A stretch of 64,000 nt of DNA, taken from positions 496,001 to 560,000 of the forward strand of contig NZ_CP085725.1 of NCBI RefSeq assembly GCF_036840915.1, in the 5' to 3' direction. Shown here piece by piece: positions 1 through 7,279 of the stretch. Source of the stretch: Flavobacterium hankyongi. GTDB taxonomy: Bacteria > Bacteroidota > Bacteroidia > Flavobacteriales > Flavobacteriaceae. The notes under the pieces were generated by a model. It searched no databases and was not told the origin of the DNA. It was given only the letters and a program-made list of their open reading frames with translations. Made by a program: the position numbers and the translations under genes. The first letter of the stretch is position 1; each line of letters starts with the position of its first letter.

Positions 1-133
1 GAAACATATAAAATGCCTCGATAAATTCTCCTTTAGAAAGTAAAAGCAGTGATCTTTGTGTCCCACAGCCCATACATTCAACTCCAAATAAGGATTTGTT
101 CATGCAAGGAATCATATAATCTTCAGCTCTCAT
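1..133 (-). CDS. DUF2752 family membrane protein (partial, cut by window edge)
   Basis: Only the N-terminal 44 residues lie in the window; the gene runs off the left edge. The reading frame opens at an ATG at 133 and contains the motif GVECMGCGTQRSLLLL followed by a G-E-F-x-x-A segment, the hallmark of DUF2752 proteins (Cys-x-x-Cys-Gly-x-Gln-Arg). These are small inner-membrane proteins of unknown function, common in Bacteroidota. It is divergent from the small membrane protein gene at 224, with about 90 bases of shared upstream DNA. The family call is firm for such a short piece because the cysteine motif is distinctive; the role is unknown. Confidence 0.75.
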   Translation of the reverse strand, partial: MRAEDYMIPCMNKSLFGVECMGCGTQRSLLLLSKGEFIEAFYMF

Positions 134-201
134 TGTTTTTATTTTTAGTCAATTTTACAAAATATTATATTGATTTAAAAATATAAAACGTTGAAAGTTG
201 T

Positions 202-209
202 TATTTTTG
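202..209 (+). promoter_or_regulatory. putative -7 box TATTTTTG for the 224 gene
   Basis: TATTTTTG fits the Bacteroidota primary sigma-factor -7 consensus TAnnTTTG and lies 14 bases before the ATG at 224. It argues against the earlier in-frame TTG at 191 being the start, since that codon would lie upstream of the transcript. No good -33 TTTG is seen at the usual distance. Confidence 0.4.
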
Positions 210-223
210 AAAAAAGAAATTAC

Positions 224-403
224 ATGAAAAAGTTTATCATATTGATTTTAATGATAGTTGTGGTTGGAGTTTTATTTTGGCAGCAAAATTCTGACAAACC
301 AAATGTGTGGGTTCAGGTGATGGGCTTTGTATTACTTTTTTATGGTATGATGCGTTTAAGTAGAAAAGTACCAAGTAAAAATAATGAACAAGACGAAGAA
401 TAA
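224..403 (+). CDS. small two-TM membrane protein (59 aa), unknown function
   Basis: I do not recognise this protein. It starts with a hydrophobic segment (MKKFIILILMIVVVGVLFW), has a short polar stretch, then a second hydrophobic segment (VWVQVMGFVLLFYGMM) and a charged C-terminus rich in Lys, Asp and Glu. This suggests two membrane helices. A TTG at 191 would give an 11-residue longer product, but the ATG at 224 follows a -7-like box and begins a good membrane segment, so I chose it. Its stop codon overlaps the ATG of the Smr-domain gene by one base (TAATG), which implies translational coupling and a shared transcript. Confidence 0.6.
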   Translation: MKKFIILILMIVVVGVLFWQQNSDKPNVWVQVMGFVLLFYGMMRLSRKVPSKNNEQDEE

Positions 404-954
404 TGTTTACAAGAGGAGATAAAGTTTCGGTTTTAGATGATAATATTAATGGAGTTGTAATAAAAGTTATTTCCAATCAAATAACTATTGATACCGATGA
501 AGGTTTTGAATTGACTTTTAATGAAAAAGAATTGATATTGATACAATCTTCTAACGATTTGATGAATAATTTTGCAAACACAAATTTCTCTTCAATAAAA
601 AAAGAAAAGGAAATTCCTGCTCCAAGAAGTTTTGTAAAAGAAAAAAAATCTAAGAAAGATGAGTTTGTACTCGAAATAGATCTCCATATCGAAAAACTAG
701 TTCGAAATAAAAAAGGAATGAGTAACTATGATATTTTAACCCTTCAAATGGACACGGCAAAGAGACAAATGGAATTTGCAATGAGAAACAGAATTCCTAA
801 AATTGTTTTTATTCACGGTGTAGGAGAGGGTGTTCTCAAAGCCGAACTCGATTTTATGTTGGGCAGATATGATAATATAACTTTCCAAGATGCTAATTAC
901 CAAAAATATGGTTTAGGGGCAACTGAAGTGTATTTTATTCAAAAGAAAATTTAA
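403..954 (+). CDS. DUF2027/Smr-domain protein
   Basis: This 183-residue protein has an N-terminal small beta domain (about residues 1-60, beginning FTRGDKVSVLDDNINGVV, typical of DUF2027) and a C-terminal Smr domain. The Smr part shows the D-L-H-I-E motif near residue 92 and IPKIVFIHGVGEGVLKAEL near residue 130, where the HGxGxG-type loop matches MutS2-type Smr nuclease domains. Smr domains bind or nick branched DNA or cleave RNA; the exact substrate of stand-alone bacteroidotal members is not known. It is coupled to the small membrane protein upstream. Its stop interlocks with the stop of the convergent lipoprotein gene in the sequence TTAA at 951-954. Confidence 0.8.
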   Translation: MFTRGDKVSVLDDNINGVVIKVISNQITIDTDEGFELTFNEKELILIQSSNDLMNNFANTNFSSIKKEKEIPAPRSFVKEKKSKKDEFVLEIDLHIEKLVRNKKGMSNYDILTLQMDTAKRQMEFAMRNRIPKIVFIHGVGEGVLKAELDFMLGRYDNITFQDANYQKYGLGATEVYFIQKKI

Positions 955-1883
955 GGAGTATAATACACTCCAAAAACATAATCTCCATTTGGGTTTGGAC
1001 TATAATACTGAAAACCTTTCCTAAAAGTTGTTTTGTATAATGAAATAGTATGTTTGTATTGATTTGGCACAGAAGTAGTTTCGGTTACAACTCTGATGAT
1101 ACCGCTTACACTATTAACACCACTATCAGCAATCCATTCTTCAGTTAGAGTAGGGGAAGAAGGTGTAATAGCACTGCAAAAGAAGTTTTCGTTTAACCCG
1201 CCATTATAAACTCTGTAAACAACTTTGTTTGTAGTTGTATTTATTAATACTTCTCTTGGGCTTCCGGGTGTTGTTACGATATTGGGAAATAAAGTTGATT
1301 TATTAACGTCAAATAATAATACATTGTTTCCATTGTATTTGAAAATTAAATTATTTCCTGGACAATTTTTCGTTAGCGCTAAAGTGTAATCAAAATCTAA
1401 ATCAATGACATCAGTTCTGTAACTTCCATAAAAATAAGATTCATAAACAACCTGTTTGTCAGAAGCTTGAAAGGTAACATTTTTGAAAGTAATGTTATGG
1501 TTGTAGGCAACAATAGTAGTTCCATTAAGTATTTCTGTACTAATAATTTCTATAGATCCTCCTATGGCATTCCATTCATCAATAACTTGTAAAGTGGGAG
1601 TGTTACAAATATTTGATGTAGATGTAGTACTAGCAAATTTTCTATACATTATTGAATTCCCTGACCCAATAGTGTAAGTTTGTGTTTGTTCTTTGTTGGA
1701 AAAATAATCTTCAGGAGCATTAAACATTAAAGCTTCTTTATCATTTATTTTATATAAAACATTTGAATTTGAACATTTCTGGATTGTTTCATTTTCGAAA
1801 TTAAATGTATCTTCAATGATGTCTCCATCATCACAAGAAGTTAAAATCATTAAACTAAATAAAAGTGTCCAAAAATATTTCAT
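951..1883 (-). CDS. lipoprotein with internal duplication, unknown function
   Basis: This 310-residue protein begins with a type II signal peptide (MKYFWTLLFSLMILTSC), with the lipobox Cys at 17, so it is predicted to be a lipoprotein. The mature part seems to hold two related halves of about 140 residues. Each begins with a Cys, then a segment like NVLYKINDKEALMFN or NLIFKYNGNNVLLFD, then a Y-R-x-F/Y strand, a Cys, and a segment ending EEWIA or DEWNA. I recognise no enzymatic motif. Similar duplicated lipoproteins are common in flavobacteria and unstudied. It converges on the Smr gene with a four-base overlap and no room for a terminator. Confidence 0.7.
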   Translation of the reverse strand: MKYFWTLLFSLMILTSCDDGDIIEDTFNFENETIQKCSNSNVLYKINDKEALMFNAPEDYFSNKEQTQTYTIGSGNSIMYRKFASTTSTSNICNTPTLQVIDEWNAIGGSIEIISTEILNGTTIVAYNHNITFKNVTFQASDKQVVYESYFYGSYRTDVIDLDFDYTLALTKNCPGNNLIFKYNGNNVLLFDVNKSTLFPNIVTTPGSPREVLINTTTNKVVYRVYNGGLNENFFCSAITPSSPTLTEEWIADSGVNSVSGIIRVVTETTSVPNQYKHTISLYKTTFRKGFQYYSPNPNGDYVFGVYYTP

Positions 1884-1899
1884 GTTTCAAAATTTTAAA

Positions 1900-1907
1900 C
1901 AAAAATA
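1900..1907 (-). promoter_or_regulatory. putative -7 box TATTTTTG for the lipoprotein gene
   Basis: On the minus strand TATTTTTG matches TAnnTTTG and ends 16 bases before the ATG at 1883. The -33 element is not clear. Confidence 0.4.
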
Positions 1908-1974
1908 CTATTTGTTCTTAATAATTGAAGCGATTTTAAAAATTACTTTTATTAGATTGTAAAACTTTCACTAC

Positions 1975-1986
1975 AACGTTTTCGTT
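1975..1986. promoter_or_regulatory. palindrome AACG-TTTT-CGTT, possible operator
   Basis: AACGTTTTCGTT lies about 90 bases upstream of the sugar permease start. Its AACG/CGTT half-sites resemble LacI-family operators, which often control sugar uptake genes. No regulator gene is adjacent, so this is inference from shape only. Confidence 0.3.
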
Positions 1987-2076
1987 AATAACTTATTTTT
2001 ATTTGTTGTTTTTTGAAATTTTAAAAAAGTATTTTTAGCAGAATAAAAAACAAATTTATCAACCAAAACTAAATTT

Positions 2077-3735
2077 ATGAGTTTAGAATCAACAAAAACC
2101 AATTATCCCGCTCTATATACTCTAGTGACAGTATTTTTTTTCTGGGGTTTTATAGCAGCCGGAAATAGTATTTTTATACCTTTTTGTAAAAACTTTTTTT
2201 CATTAGATCAGTTTCAATCTCAGTTAATTGATTTTGCTTTTTATACAGCTTATTATATAGGAGCTCTTTTGCTGTTTGCTATGGGTAATTCAAGAGGGAA
2301 AGATGTTGTAGGAACATGGGGACATAAAAAGAGTATTGTTTATGGTTTACTGTTTTCAGCATTAGGAGCTGGAGCTATGATTATAGCGGTAGAAGCCAGT
2401 GTTTATGCAGGTATGCTTGTTGGTTTATTTATTGTAGCATTAGGTTTTTCATTACAACAAACTGCGGCGAATCCTTTTGCATTTTTATTAGGGGATCCAA
2501 AAACAGGAACAAGCCGTGTAAATCTTGGAGGAGGAATTAATTCTTTTGGAACAACAATTGGACCTATTATAGTGGCTTTGGCTTTATTTGGAACTACAGC
2601 TTCAGTATCTGATGAGCAAATTAAGCACTTAGAACTTGGTAAAGTTATATTCTTATATGTTTGTGTAGGTTTGTTATTTATTGGTTCTGCGGCAATGTTT
2701 TATTTTTCAAAAAAAGTACCATCTGGTATTTCTGATGAGCCAATGGAGAAAGCGAACAAAGCATTAACAACTTTAGTTGTAATGACAATATTGTTAGCTG
2801 CATGTTTTACACCAATTTTTAAAACATATCAATTAGACACAACAGCTTATACTCCTGAACAATTATTAGATTTGAATAAATATAGAATGAATTGGTTATT
2901 TGGTGCGTTAGTAGTGGTTGTAGGAGGCATCCTGTTTTCATATTCTTCTGCAAAAAAGAAGTCAGAAGGGTGGGGAGCAATGCAATATCCTCAGTTAGTA
3001 TTAGGGATGTTGGCTATTTTTGTTTATGTTGGAGTAGAAGTTGCCATAGGAAGTAATTTAGGAGAACTTTTAAAATTACCTGAATTTGGAAGTCATCAAT
3101 CTTCAGATATTGCACCATATATTTCAATGTATTGGGGAAGTTTAATGATTGGTCGTTGGGCTGGAGCTATAAGTGTTTTCAACTTAAAAAAATCTCAAAA
3201 AAACTTAGCATTAGTAATTGTTCCATTGATCGCTTTTGGAGTGATTTTAGGTGTAAATATTTTGTCAGAAAAAGATATGAAACCACTATACTATTATGTA
3301 GTTTGTGTATTGTTACAAGTTGTAGCAACTTTCTTATCAAAAGATAAACCAGCACGTACTTTGATGATATTTGGATTCTTTGGATTATCTGCTATGTTGA
3401 TAGGTTTATTTTCAACTGGAACTGTCGCAATTTATGCTTTCTTAGCAGGAGGTTTGGCATGTAGTATTATGTGGCCTGCTATTTTCAGTTTGTCAATTAT
3501 TGGATTAGGAAAATATACTTCACAAGGATCTGCATTTTTAATTATGATGATTTTAGGAGGTGGAATTATTCCTCCAATTCAAGGTAAAATCTCAGACATT
3601 ATAGGAATTCATCAATCTTATATTGTTGCAGTAGTTTGTTTTGCTTATTTGACACTTTTTGCTGTTTTGGTAAAAGGAATTTTGAAAAAACAAAATATTG
3701 ATGTTGATAGTATTGAAGCGGATGGAGCGCATTAA
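2077..3735 (+). CDS. sugar:H+ symporter of the FHS (FucP/GluP) major facilitator family
   Basis: This inner-membrane protein of 552 residues has about twelve or more hydrophobic helices. The N-terminal signature [18 protein letters not shown] and the motif [18 protein letters not shown] are characteristic of the fucose/glucose/galactose permease family, which imports sugars with protons. It is longer than the typical FucP (about 440 residues). The extra length lies around residues 235-330, where an additional hydrophilic loop and two hydrophobic segments are inserted between the two six-helix halves. This long form is familiar from flavobacteria. The gene appears monocistronic, with a strong hairpin right after it. 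The substrate cannot be assigned from sequence; no sugar catabolic gene is adjacent. Confidence 0.85.
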   Translation: MSLESTKTNYPALYTLVTVFFFWGFIAAGNSIFIPFCKNFFSLDQFQSQLIDFAFYTAYYIGALLLFAMGNSRGKDVVGTWGHKKSIVYGLLFSALGAGAMIIAVEASVYAGMLVGLFIVALGFSLQQTAANPFAFLLGDPKTGTSRVNLGGGINSFGTTIGPIIVALALFGTTASVSDEQIKHLELGKVIFLYVCVGLLFIGSAAMFYFSKKVPSGISDEPMEKANKALTTLVVMTILLAACFTPIFKTYQLDTTAYTPEQLLDLNKYRMNWLFGALVVVVGGILFSYSSAKKKSEGWGAMQYPQLVLGMLAIFVYVGVEVAIGSNLGELLKLPEFGSHQSSDIAPYISMYWGSLMIGRWAGAISVFNLKKSQKNLALVIVPLIAFGVILGVNILSEKDMKPLYYYVVCVLLQVVATFLSKDKPARTLMIFGFFGLSAMLIGLFSTGTVAIYAFLAGGLACSIMWPAIFSLSIIGLGKYTSQGSAFLIMMILGGGIIPPIQGKISDIIGIHQSYIVAVVCFAYLTLFAVLVKGILKKQNIDVDSIEADGAH

Positions 3736-3763
3736 TAAACTCTTAAAGAAATATTAATATCAC

Positions 3764-3806
3764 AATCGGGGTAAAAGGAATTGAGTACTTTTATCCCGAT
3801 TTAATT
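3764..3806 (+). terminator. hairpin after the sugar permease gene
   Basis: A 14-bp stem with one G-T pair (AATCGGGGTAAAAG with CTTTTATCCCGATT) closes a 10-base loop and is followed by TTAATTTTTA. It ends only about 12 bases before the ATG at 3814, so it also sits in the leader zone of the next gene. Confidence 0.7.
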
Positions 3807-3813
3807 TTTAGGG

Positions 3814-5061
3814 ATGAAACATTTATATTTTCTACTGTTTTCCGTTGGACTATTAGCACAATCCCAAAAAGAAATTTATCAAGCTAGCACTAAAGTATAT
3901 TCAGATAAAGATTATACCACTTTTTTAAAACTTACAAAACAATTAGATAGTTTAAGACCGTCACACCCTACTTATACATACAATTTGGCTTGTGCTTACG
4001 CTCTGAATAATATGATTGATAATTCAATTATTCAGCTAAAAAAATGTTTGTTATCGAACTCAAACATTCCGTTTGAAAATGAATCAGATTTATCTCCAAT
4101 TCGAAATACAAAGGAATTTGAAGAGTTAATTGGTCTAAAGAAAAAACTGAATGAGTCTGTAGCCAATTCTGAAAAGTTTGTTGAACTATCCGAAAAAGAC
4201 TTGCATCCAGAGAGTTTGTTGTATTTAAAAAAATCAAAAATTTGGCTTGCGAATAGTATTAGAAATAAGAAAGTCATTTCGTTTGATGCTAAATCTGGTA
4301 AATGTTCCGATTGGTTTACCAATGACAACTTATATTCAGTTTTTGCTATGAAAGCAGATAAAGATGAAAAGTTTTTATGGATAACTACCTCTGCAATTCC
4401 TGAAATGAAAGGATATGTTTCTGCTTTAGAAGGAAAATCAGAAATTTTGAAAATTGATATTAAAACCAAAATTATTGTCAAAAGATTTTCGATTCAAGGA
4501 AATCATGTCTTTGGTGATTTAATAATAAATGATAAAGGAGAAGTTTTTATCTCAGATAGTGGTGAAACAGTTATCTATTCTATTAAAAATAATGAGCTTG
4601 CTATTTGGTTAGATTTAAAGAAAGAAGCTTTTAATCTGCAAGGGATTACTTTTGGTAAAACTCAAAACGAAATATTTGTTGCTGACTATTTAAAAGGAAT
4701 TTTAAAAATTGATATTCAGAATACTTCTAATAGAAACTGGTTGAAACTGCCTGAAGAATTTTCACAAAAAGGAATCGATGGATTGTTATATTATAAAAAC
4801 TCATTAATAACATTGCAAAATGGAATAAAACCACACCGTGTTGCTCAATTGTTTTTAAATGAAAGTGATTCAATTGTGAATTTTAAAGTAATTGATCATA
4901 ATAGAAATGAAATGATTGAACCAACAAATGGTTTAGTAAAAGATCATACATTATACTTCATTGGTAATTCACCCTGGAGTTTTTATGATAAAAAGTTTAA
5001 TCTTGATGCCAATTCAATCAATGCCCCAATCATTTATAAATACAACTTACATGCAAATTAA
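3814..5061 (+). CDS. exported TPR plus SMP-30-like beta-propeller protein
   Basis: This 415-residue protein starts with a Sec signal peptide (MKHLYFLLFSVGLLAQSQ), so it is exported. Residues 20-110 resemble a degenerate tetratricopeptide region, with a pattern such as HPTYTYNLACAYALNNM. The rest is built from short beta blades with repeats like GEVFISDSGETVIYSI and NEIFVADYLKGILKIDI, typical of SMP-30/NHL-type propellers. Such proteins bind ligands or act as lactonases, but no clear catalytic metal site could be verified. Its end overlaps the start of the rarD-like gene by 11 bases, so the two are likely co-transcribed. The function is unknown. Confidence 0.65.
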   Translation: MKHLYFLLFSVGLLAQSQKEIYQASTKVYSDKDYTTFLKLTKQLDSLRPSHPTYTYNLACAYALNNMIDNSIIQLKKCLLSNSNIPFENESDLSPIRNTKEFEELIGLKKKLNESVANSEKFVELSEKDLHPESLLYLKKSKIWLANSIRNKKVISFDAKSGKCSDWFTNDNLYSVFAMKADKDEKFLWITTSAIPEMKGYVSALEGKSEILKIDIKTKIIVKRFSIQGNHVFGDLIINDKGEVFISDSGETVIYSIKNNELAIWLDLKKEAFNLQGITFGKTQNEIFVADYLKGILKIDIQNTSNRNWLKLPEEFSQKGIDGLLYYKNSLITLQNGIKPHRVAQLFLNESDSIVNFKVIDHNRNEMIEPTNGLVKDHTLYFIGNSPWSFYDKKFNLDANSINAPIIYKYNLHAN

Positions 5062-5935
5062 CAAATACTTCTTATCTGCTTTTTCAGCCTTCTTCATCTG
5101 GGGTTTTTTCAGTTTAGCTTTAAAACCATTACATGATTATCCTTCTTTAGATATTCTTTTCTATAGAGTATTTTATGCTACTGTTTTATTATTGGTAATC
5201 AATTTATTTTTTAGAAAAGAAAAAATTAAAGCAGACTTAAAAGTCTATAATTCATTTGATAAAAAGGAAAAAACAAAAATTATCTCTCTTACTGTTTTAG
5301 GCGGATTTTTATTAGTATTCAATTGGTTTCTATTTATCTATTGTATTAATCATGTGAGTGTGCAATCAGCATCATTGGCTTATTTAATATGTCCAATTAT
5401 AACGACTGTTTTAGCATACTTTATTCTTAAAGAGCAATTGAGTAAATGGCAATGGTTAGCAGTATTTTTGTTTGTGATTAGCTGTGCCATCTTGTCTTAT
5501 GGTCATGTGAAGGATTTGATGTATTCATTAGTAATAGCCACAACATTTGCTTTATATTTGATAAGTCAGCGTAAAAACAATCAGTTTGATAGATTTGTGA
5601 TATTAACAGTACAATTGGTAATCGCATCGATTGTTTTATTGCCTTTCTTCCCATCTTATAAAGGAGAAACGCCAGAAGATTCTTTATTTTGGGTTTTATT
5701 GACATTAATAGTGGTTTTGTTCACCATAATTCCTTTGTTTTTGAACTTATATGCTTTAAAAGGAATGGATTCAGCAACTGTTGGAGTGTTAATGTATACC
5801 AATCCATTAATCAATTTTTTCCTTGCTTTATTTTATTTTAAAGAAGAAATTAACTTCGGGCAAATGATTGCTTATGCAATTATTCTGCTTGCGATTGTAG
5901 TTTTTAACGAAAAATTAATCTTAAAAAGAAATTAA
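5051..5935 (+). CDS. rarD: EamA/RarD family transporter
   Basis: This 294-residue inner-membrane protein has about ten hydrophobic helices and the RarD/EamA pattern. The N-terminus reads FFIWGFFSLALKPL and is followed by DILFYRVFYATVLLL; the second repeat has SATVGVLMYTNPLINFFLALFY. RarD-type proteins are drug/metabolite-superfamily exporters whose physiological substrates are mostly unknown. I chose the ATG at 5051 because it starts just before the first helix; an earlier in-frame ATG at 4961 lies inside the upstream gene and adds non-homologous residues. It overlaps the upstream gene by 11 bases. No clear terminator follows. Confidence 0.8.
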   Translation: MQINKYFLSAFSAFFIWGFFSLALKPLHDYPSLDILFYRVFYATVLLLVINLFFRKEKIKADLKVYNSFDKKEKTKIISLTVLGGFLLVFNWFLFIYCINHVSVQSASLAYLICPIITTVLAYFILKEQLSKWQWLAVFLFVISCAILSYGHVKDLMYSLVIATTFALYLISQRKNNQFDRFVILTVQLVIASIVLLPFFPSYKGETPEDSLFWVLLTLIVVLFTIIPLFLNLYALKGMDSATVGVLMYTNPLINFFLALFYFKEEINFGQMIAYAIILLAIVVFNEKLILKRN

Positions 5936-5989
5936 GTCAATCTTAAATTATTTTTTGTTGTTTTAAATAAATCTCTTTTTACGTATTTT

Positions 5990-6003
5990 GTTACGTATGT
6001 AAC
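5990..6003. promoter_or_regulatory. inverted repeat GTTAC-GTAT-GTAAC, possible operator
   Basis: This short palindrome lies about 150 bases upstream of the metalloprotease gene. Twenty to fifty bases further down, TCGATGAA occurs twice (6021-6028 and 6042-6049) with a 21-base period, about two helical turns. A TATTTTTG box at 6034-6041 lies between the two copies and could be the promoter -7 element. All are inferred from sequence pattern only. Confidence 0.3.
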
Positions 6004-6150
6004 TGTTTTTTAGGTTATTATCGATGAAATGTTTATTTTTGTCGATGAATAACACTTTACAGATATAAGTATTTTGTAAGATTAACTTTATTAAATTTTT
6101 AAATTAAAACTTTTTTAAATTTGACATAATTAACTTTTAACCAAACAATT

Positions 6151-7059
6151 ATGAAACAAATTAAAAAAAGTGCATTTATTTTAAGTGCAGTTGCATTAGT
6201 AACAATCTATTCGTGTACTAAAGATGAAAACGAAGTTCCTGTTGAGAACTTAGATGCAAAAACAATTGAACAGCCACATGGACTTGAAAAGGAATGTATG
6301 TATGTAGATGCATATTGGCCTTCATCTGCTGTTTTATCAACTACGCTATCTGCTGGTGCTGGAACATCTTCAGATGTAACTTTAATGAACAATCAAAATA
6401 CGGCGATTAAAACATTTTGGAGAGGAACTTCTGTAGCAGCACCTTTGTTTAGATTTGTATACAATGGAACTAATTGGAATTCAACTTATAATGCAATTTC
6501 TTACAGCACAGGAAGAATCTATTATGGAGAAGGTATTTTTAGAGATGCAAAAGCTAAAGATGCTTCAAACTTAATAAACGTAATGATTTTAGCTCATGAA
6601 TACGGACATCAATTACAATATGCTTTTGGACTTCCATCTGTGAGTGAATCAACAGCAAGACCAAATGAGTTAGAAGCAGATGGTATGGCAGGATACTATT
6701 TACGTAGAGGATATGGAAAATCAACTTTTGCTTCTATAGCAACTGGTTATGAATTTGCGTATGCAATTGGTGATTATCAAACAACAAGTTCAGGACACCA
6801 TGGAACGCCTCCACAACGTCGTTCAGCAGTTCGTTTAGGCTTCTTATTGGCAGATCCTGCTAATGCAAAATTAACAGCATCTCAATTTGATTATAATTTC
6901 TTCTATTATTATAGTGGTGTTTTAGCTGGAACCTATCGTTTAGCTAAACCTGCTAACATATCTAAAGAAACTCATGCATATATCATGTTACACATGGAAG
7001 AGTTAAGAAGAATTCAGTCGGGAGAAATGTCAGATGAAGAATACTTCAACCTACAATAA
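6151..7059 (+). CDS. lipoprotein zinc metalloprotease (HExxH)
   Basis: This 302-residue protein has a type II signal peptide (lipobox ending at Cys22) and is predicted to be anchored in the envelope. The catalytic zinc motif is HEYGH at residues 149-153, and the likely third ligand is Glu175 or Glu173 in the segment ELEADGMAGYYL (173-184). The arrangement HEYGHQLQ followed by ELEADGMAG resembles the neutral zinc metallopeptidase (YpfJ-like) group. A segment HHGTPPQRRSAVRLGF further on fits the conserved substrate-side region of that group. The gene stands alone, with a long upstream region containing repeats and a clear terminator behind it. The substrate is unknown. Confidence 0.8.
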   Translation: MKQIKKSAFILSAVALVTIYSCTKDENEVPVENLDAKTIEQPHGLEKECMYVDAYWPSSAVLSTTLSAGAGTSSDVTLMNNQNTAIKTFWRGTSVAAPLFRFVYNGTNWNSTYNAISYSTGRIYYGEGIFRDAKAKDASNLINVMILAHEYGHQLQYAFGLPSVSESTARPNELEADGMAGYYLRRGYGKSTFASIATGYEFAYAIGDYQTTSSGHHGTPPQRRSAVRLGFLLADPANAKLTASQFDYNFFYYYSGVLAGTYRLAKPANISKETHAYIMLHMEELRRIQSGEMSDEEYFNLQ

Positions 7060-7080
7060 GTTAGAATTCAATTACTTTAA

Positions 7081-7107
7081 AAACCGTCATCTAGACGGTT
7101 TTTTTAT
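7081..7107 (+). terminator. rho-independent terminator after the metalloprotease gene
   Basis: The stem AAACCGTC/GACGGTTT with loop ATCTA is followed by a run of T. It lies 22 bases behind the stop codon. Confidence 0.85.
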
Positions 7108-7124
7108 TTTGTATAGTTTTAAAT

Positions 7125-7137
7125 TGACATTTTGTCA
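7125..7137. promoter_or_regulatory. inverted repeat TGACA-TTT-TGTCA upstream of dnaK
   Basis: TGACATTTTGTCA is a perfect 5-bp inverted repeat with a 3-base spacer. A half copy (TGACATTTT) recurs at 7157. It is about 45-60 bases upstream of the sigma-54-like promoter, a plausible place for an enhancer-binding activator site. Confidence 0.45.
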
Positions 7138-7180
7138 CATCTGGTTTTGTAAAAACTGACATTTTAATAATATTTTATCC

Positions 7181-7196
7181 TTGGCACAATCCTTGT
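7181..7196 (+). promoter_or_regulatory. putative sigma-54 (-24/-12) promoter of dnaK
   Basis: TTGGCACAATCCTTGT matches the sigma-54 consensus TTGGCACG-N4-TTGC in all key positions except the final C of the -12 element, and has the correct 12-base distance between the two invariant G positions. Transcription would begin near 7208, giving a leader of about 70 bases. No convincing TAnnTTTG box is seen upstream of dnaK. Confidence 0.5.
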
Positions 7197-7279
7197 CATT
7201 TTGCAAATCGTGTTACAAAAACACTGCTCACTCATAGAGGAGTAATCAAAAAGAAATAAAAATTAAGGAGAATTATATT

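Noticed and set aside
191..223. Upstream TTG start for the small membrane protein
   Set aside because: A -7-like box (202-209) lies inside this stretch and the ATG at 224 begins a cleaner membrane segment.
4032..4481. 149-codon open frame on the minus strand opposite the propeller gene
   Set aside because: Shadow of the plus-strand gene; low-complexity Phe/Ser content with no family marks.
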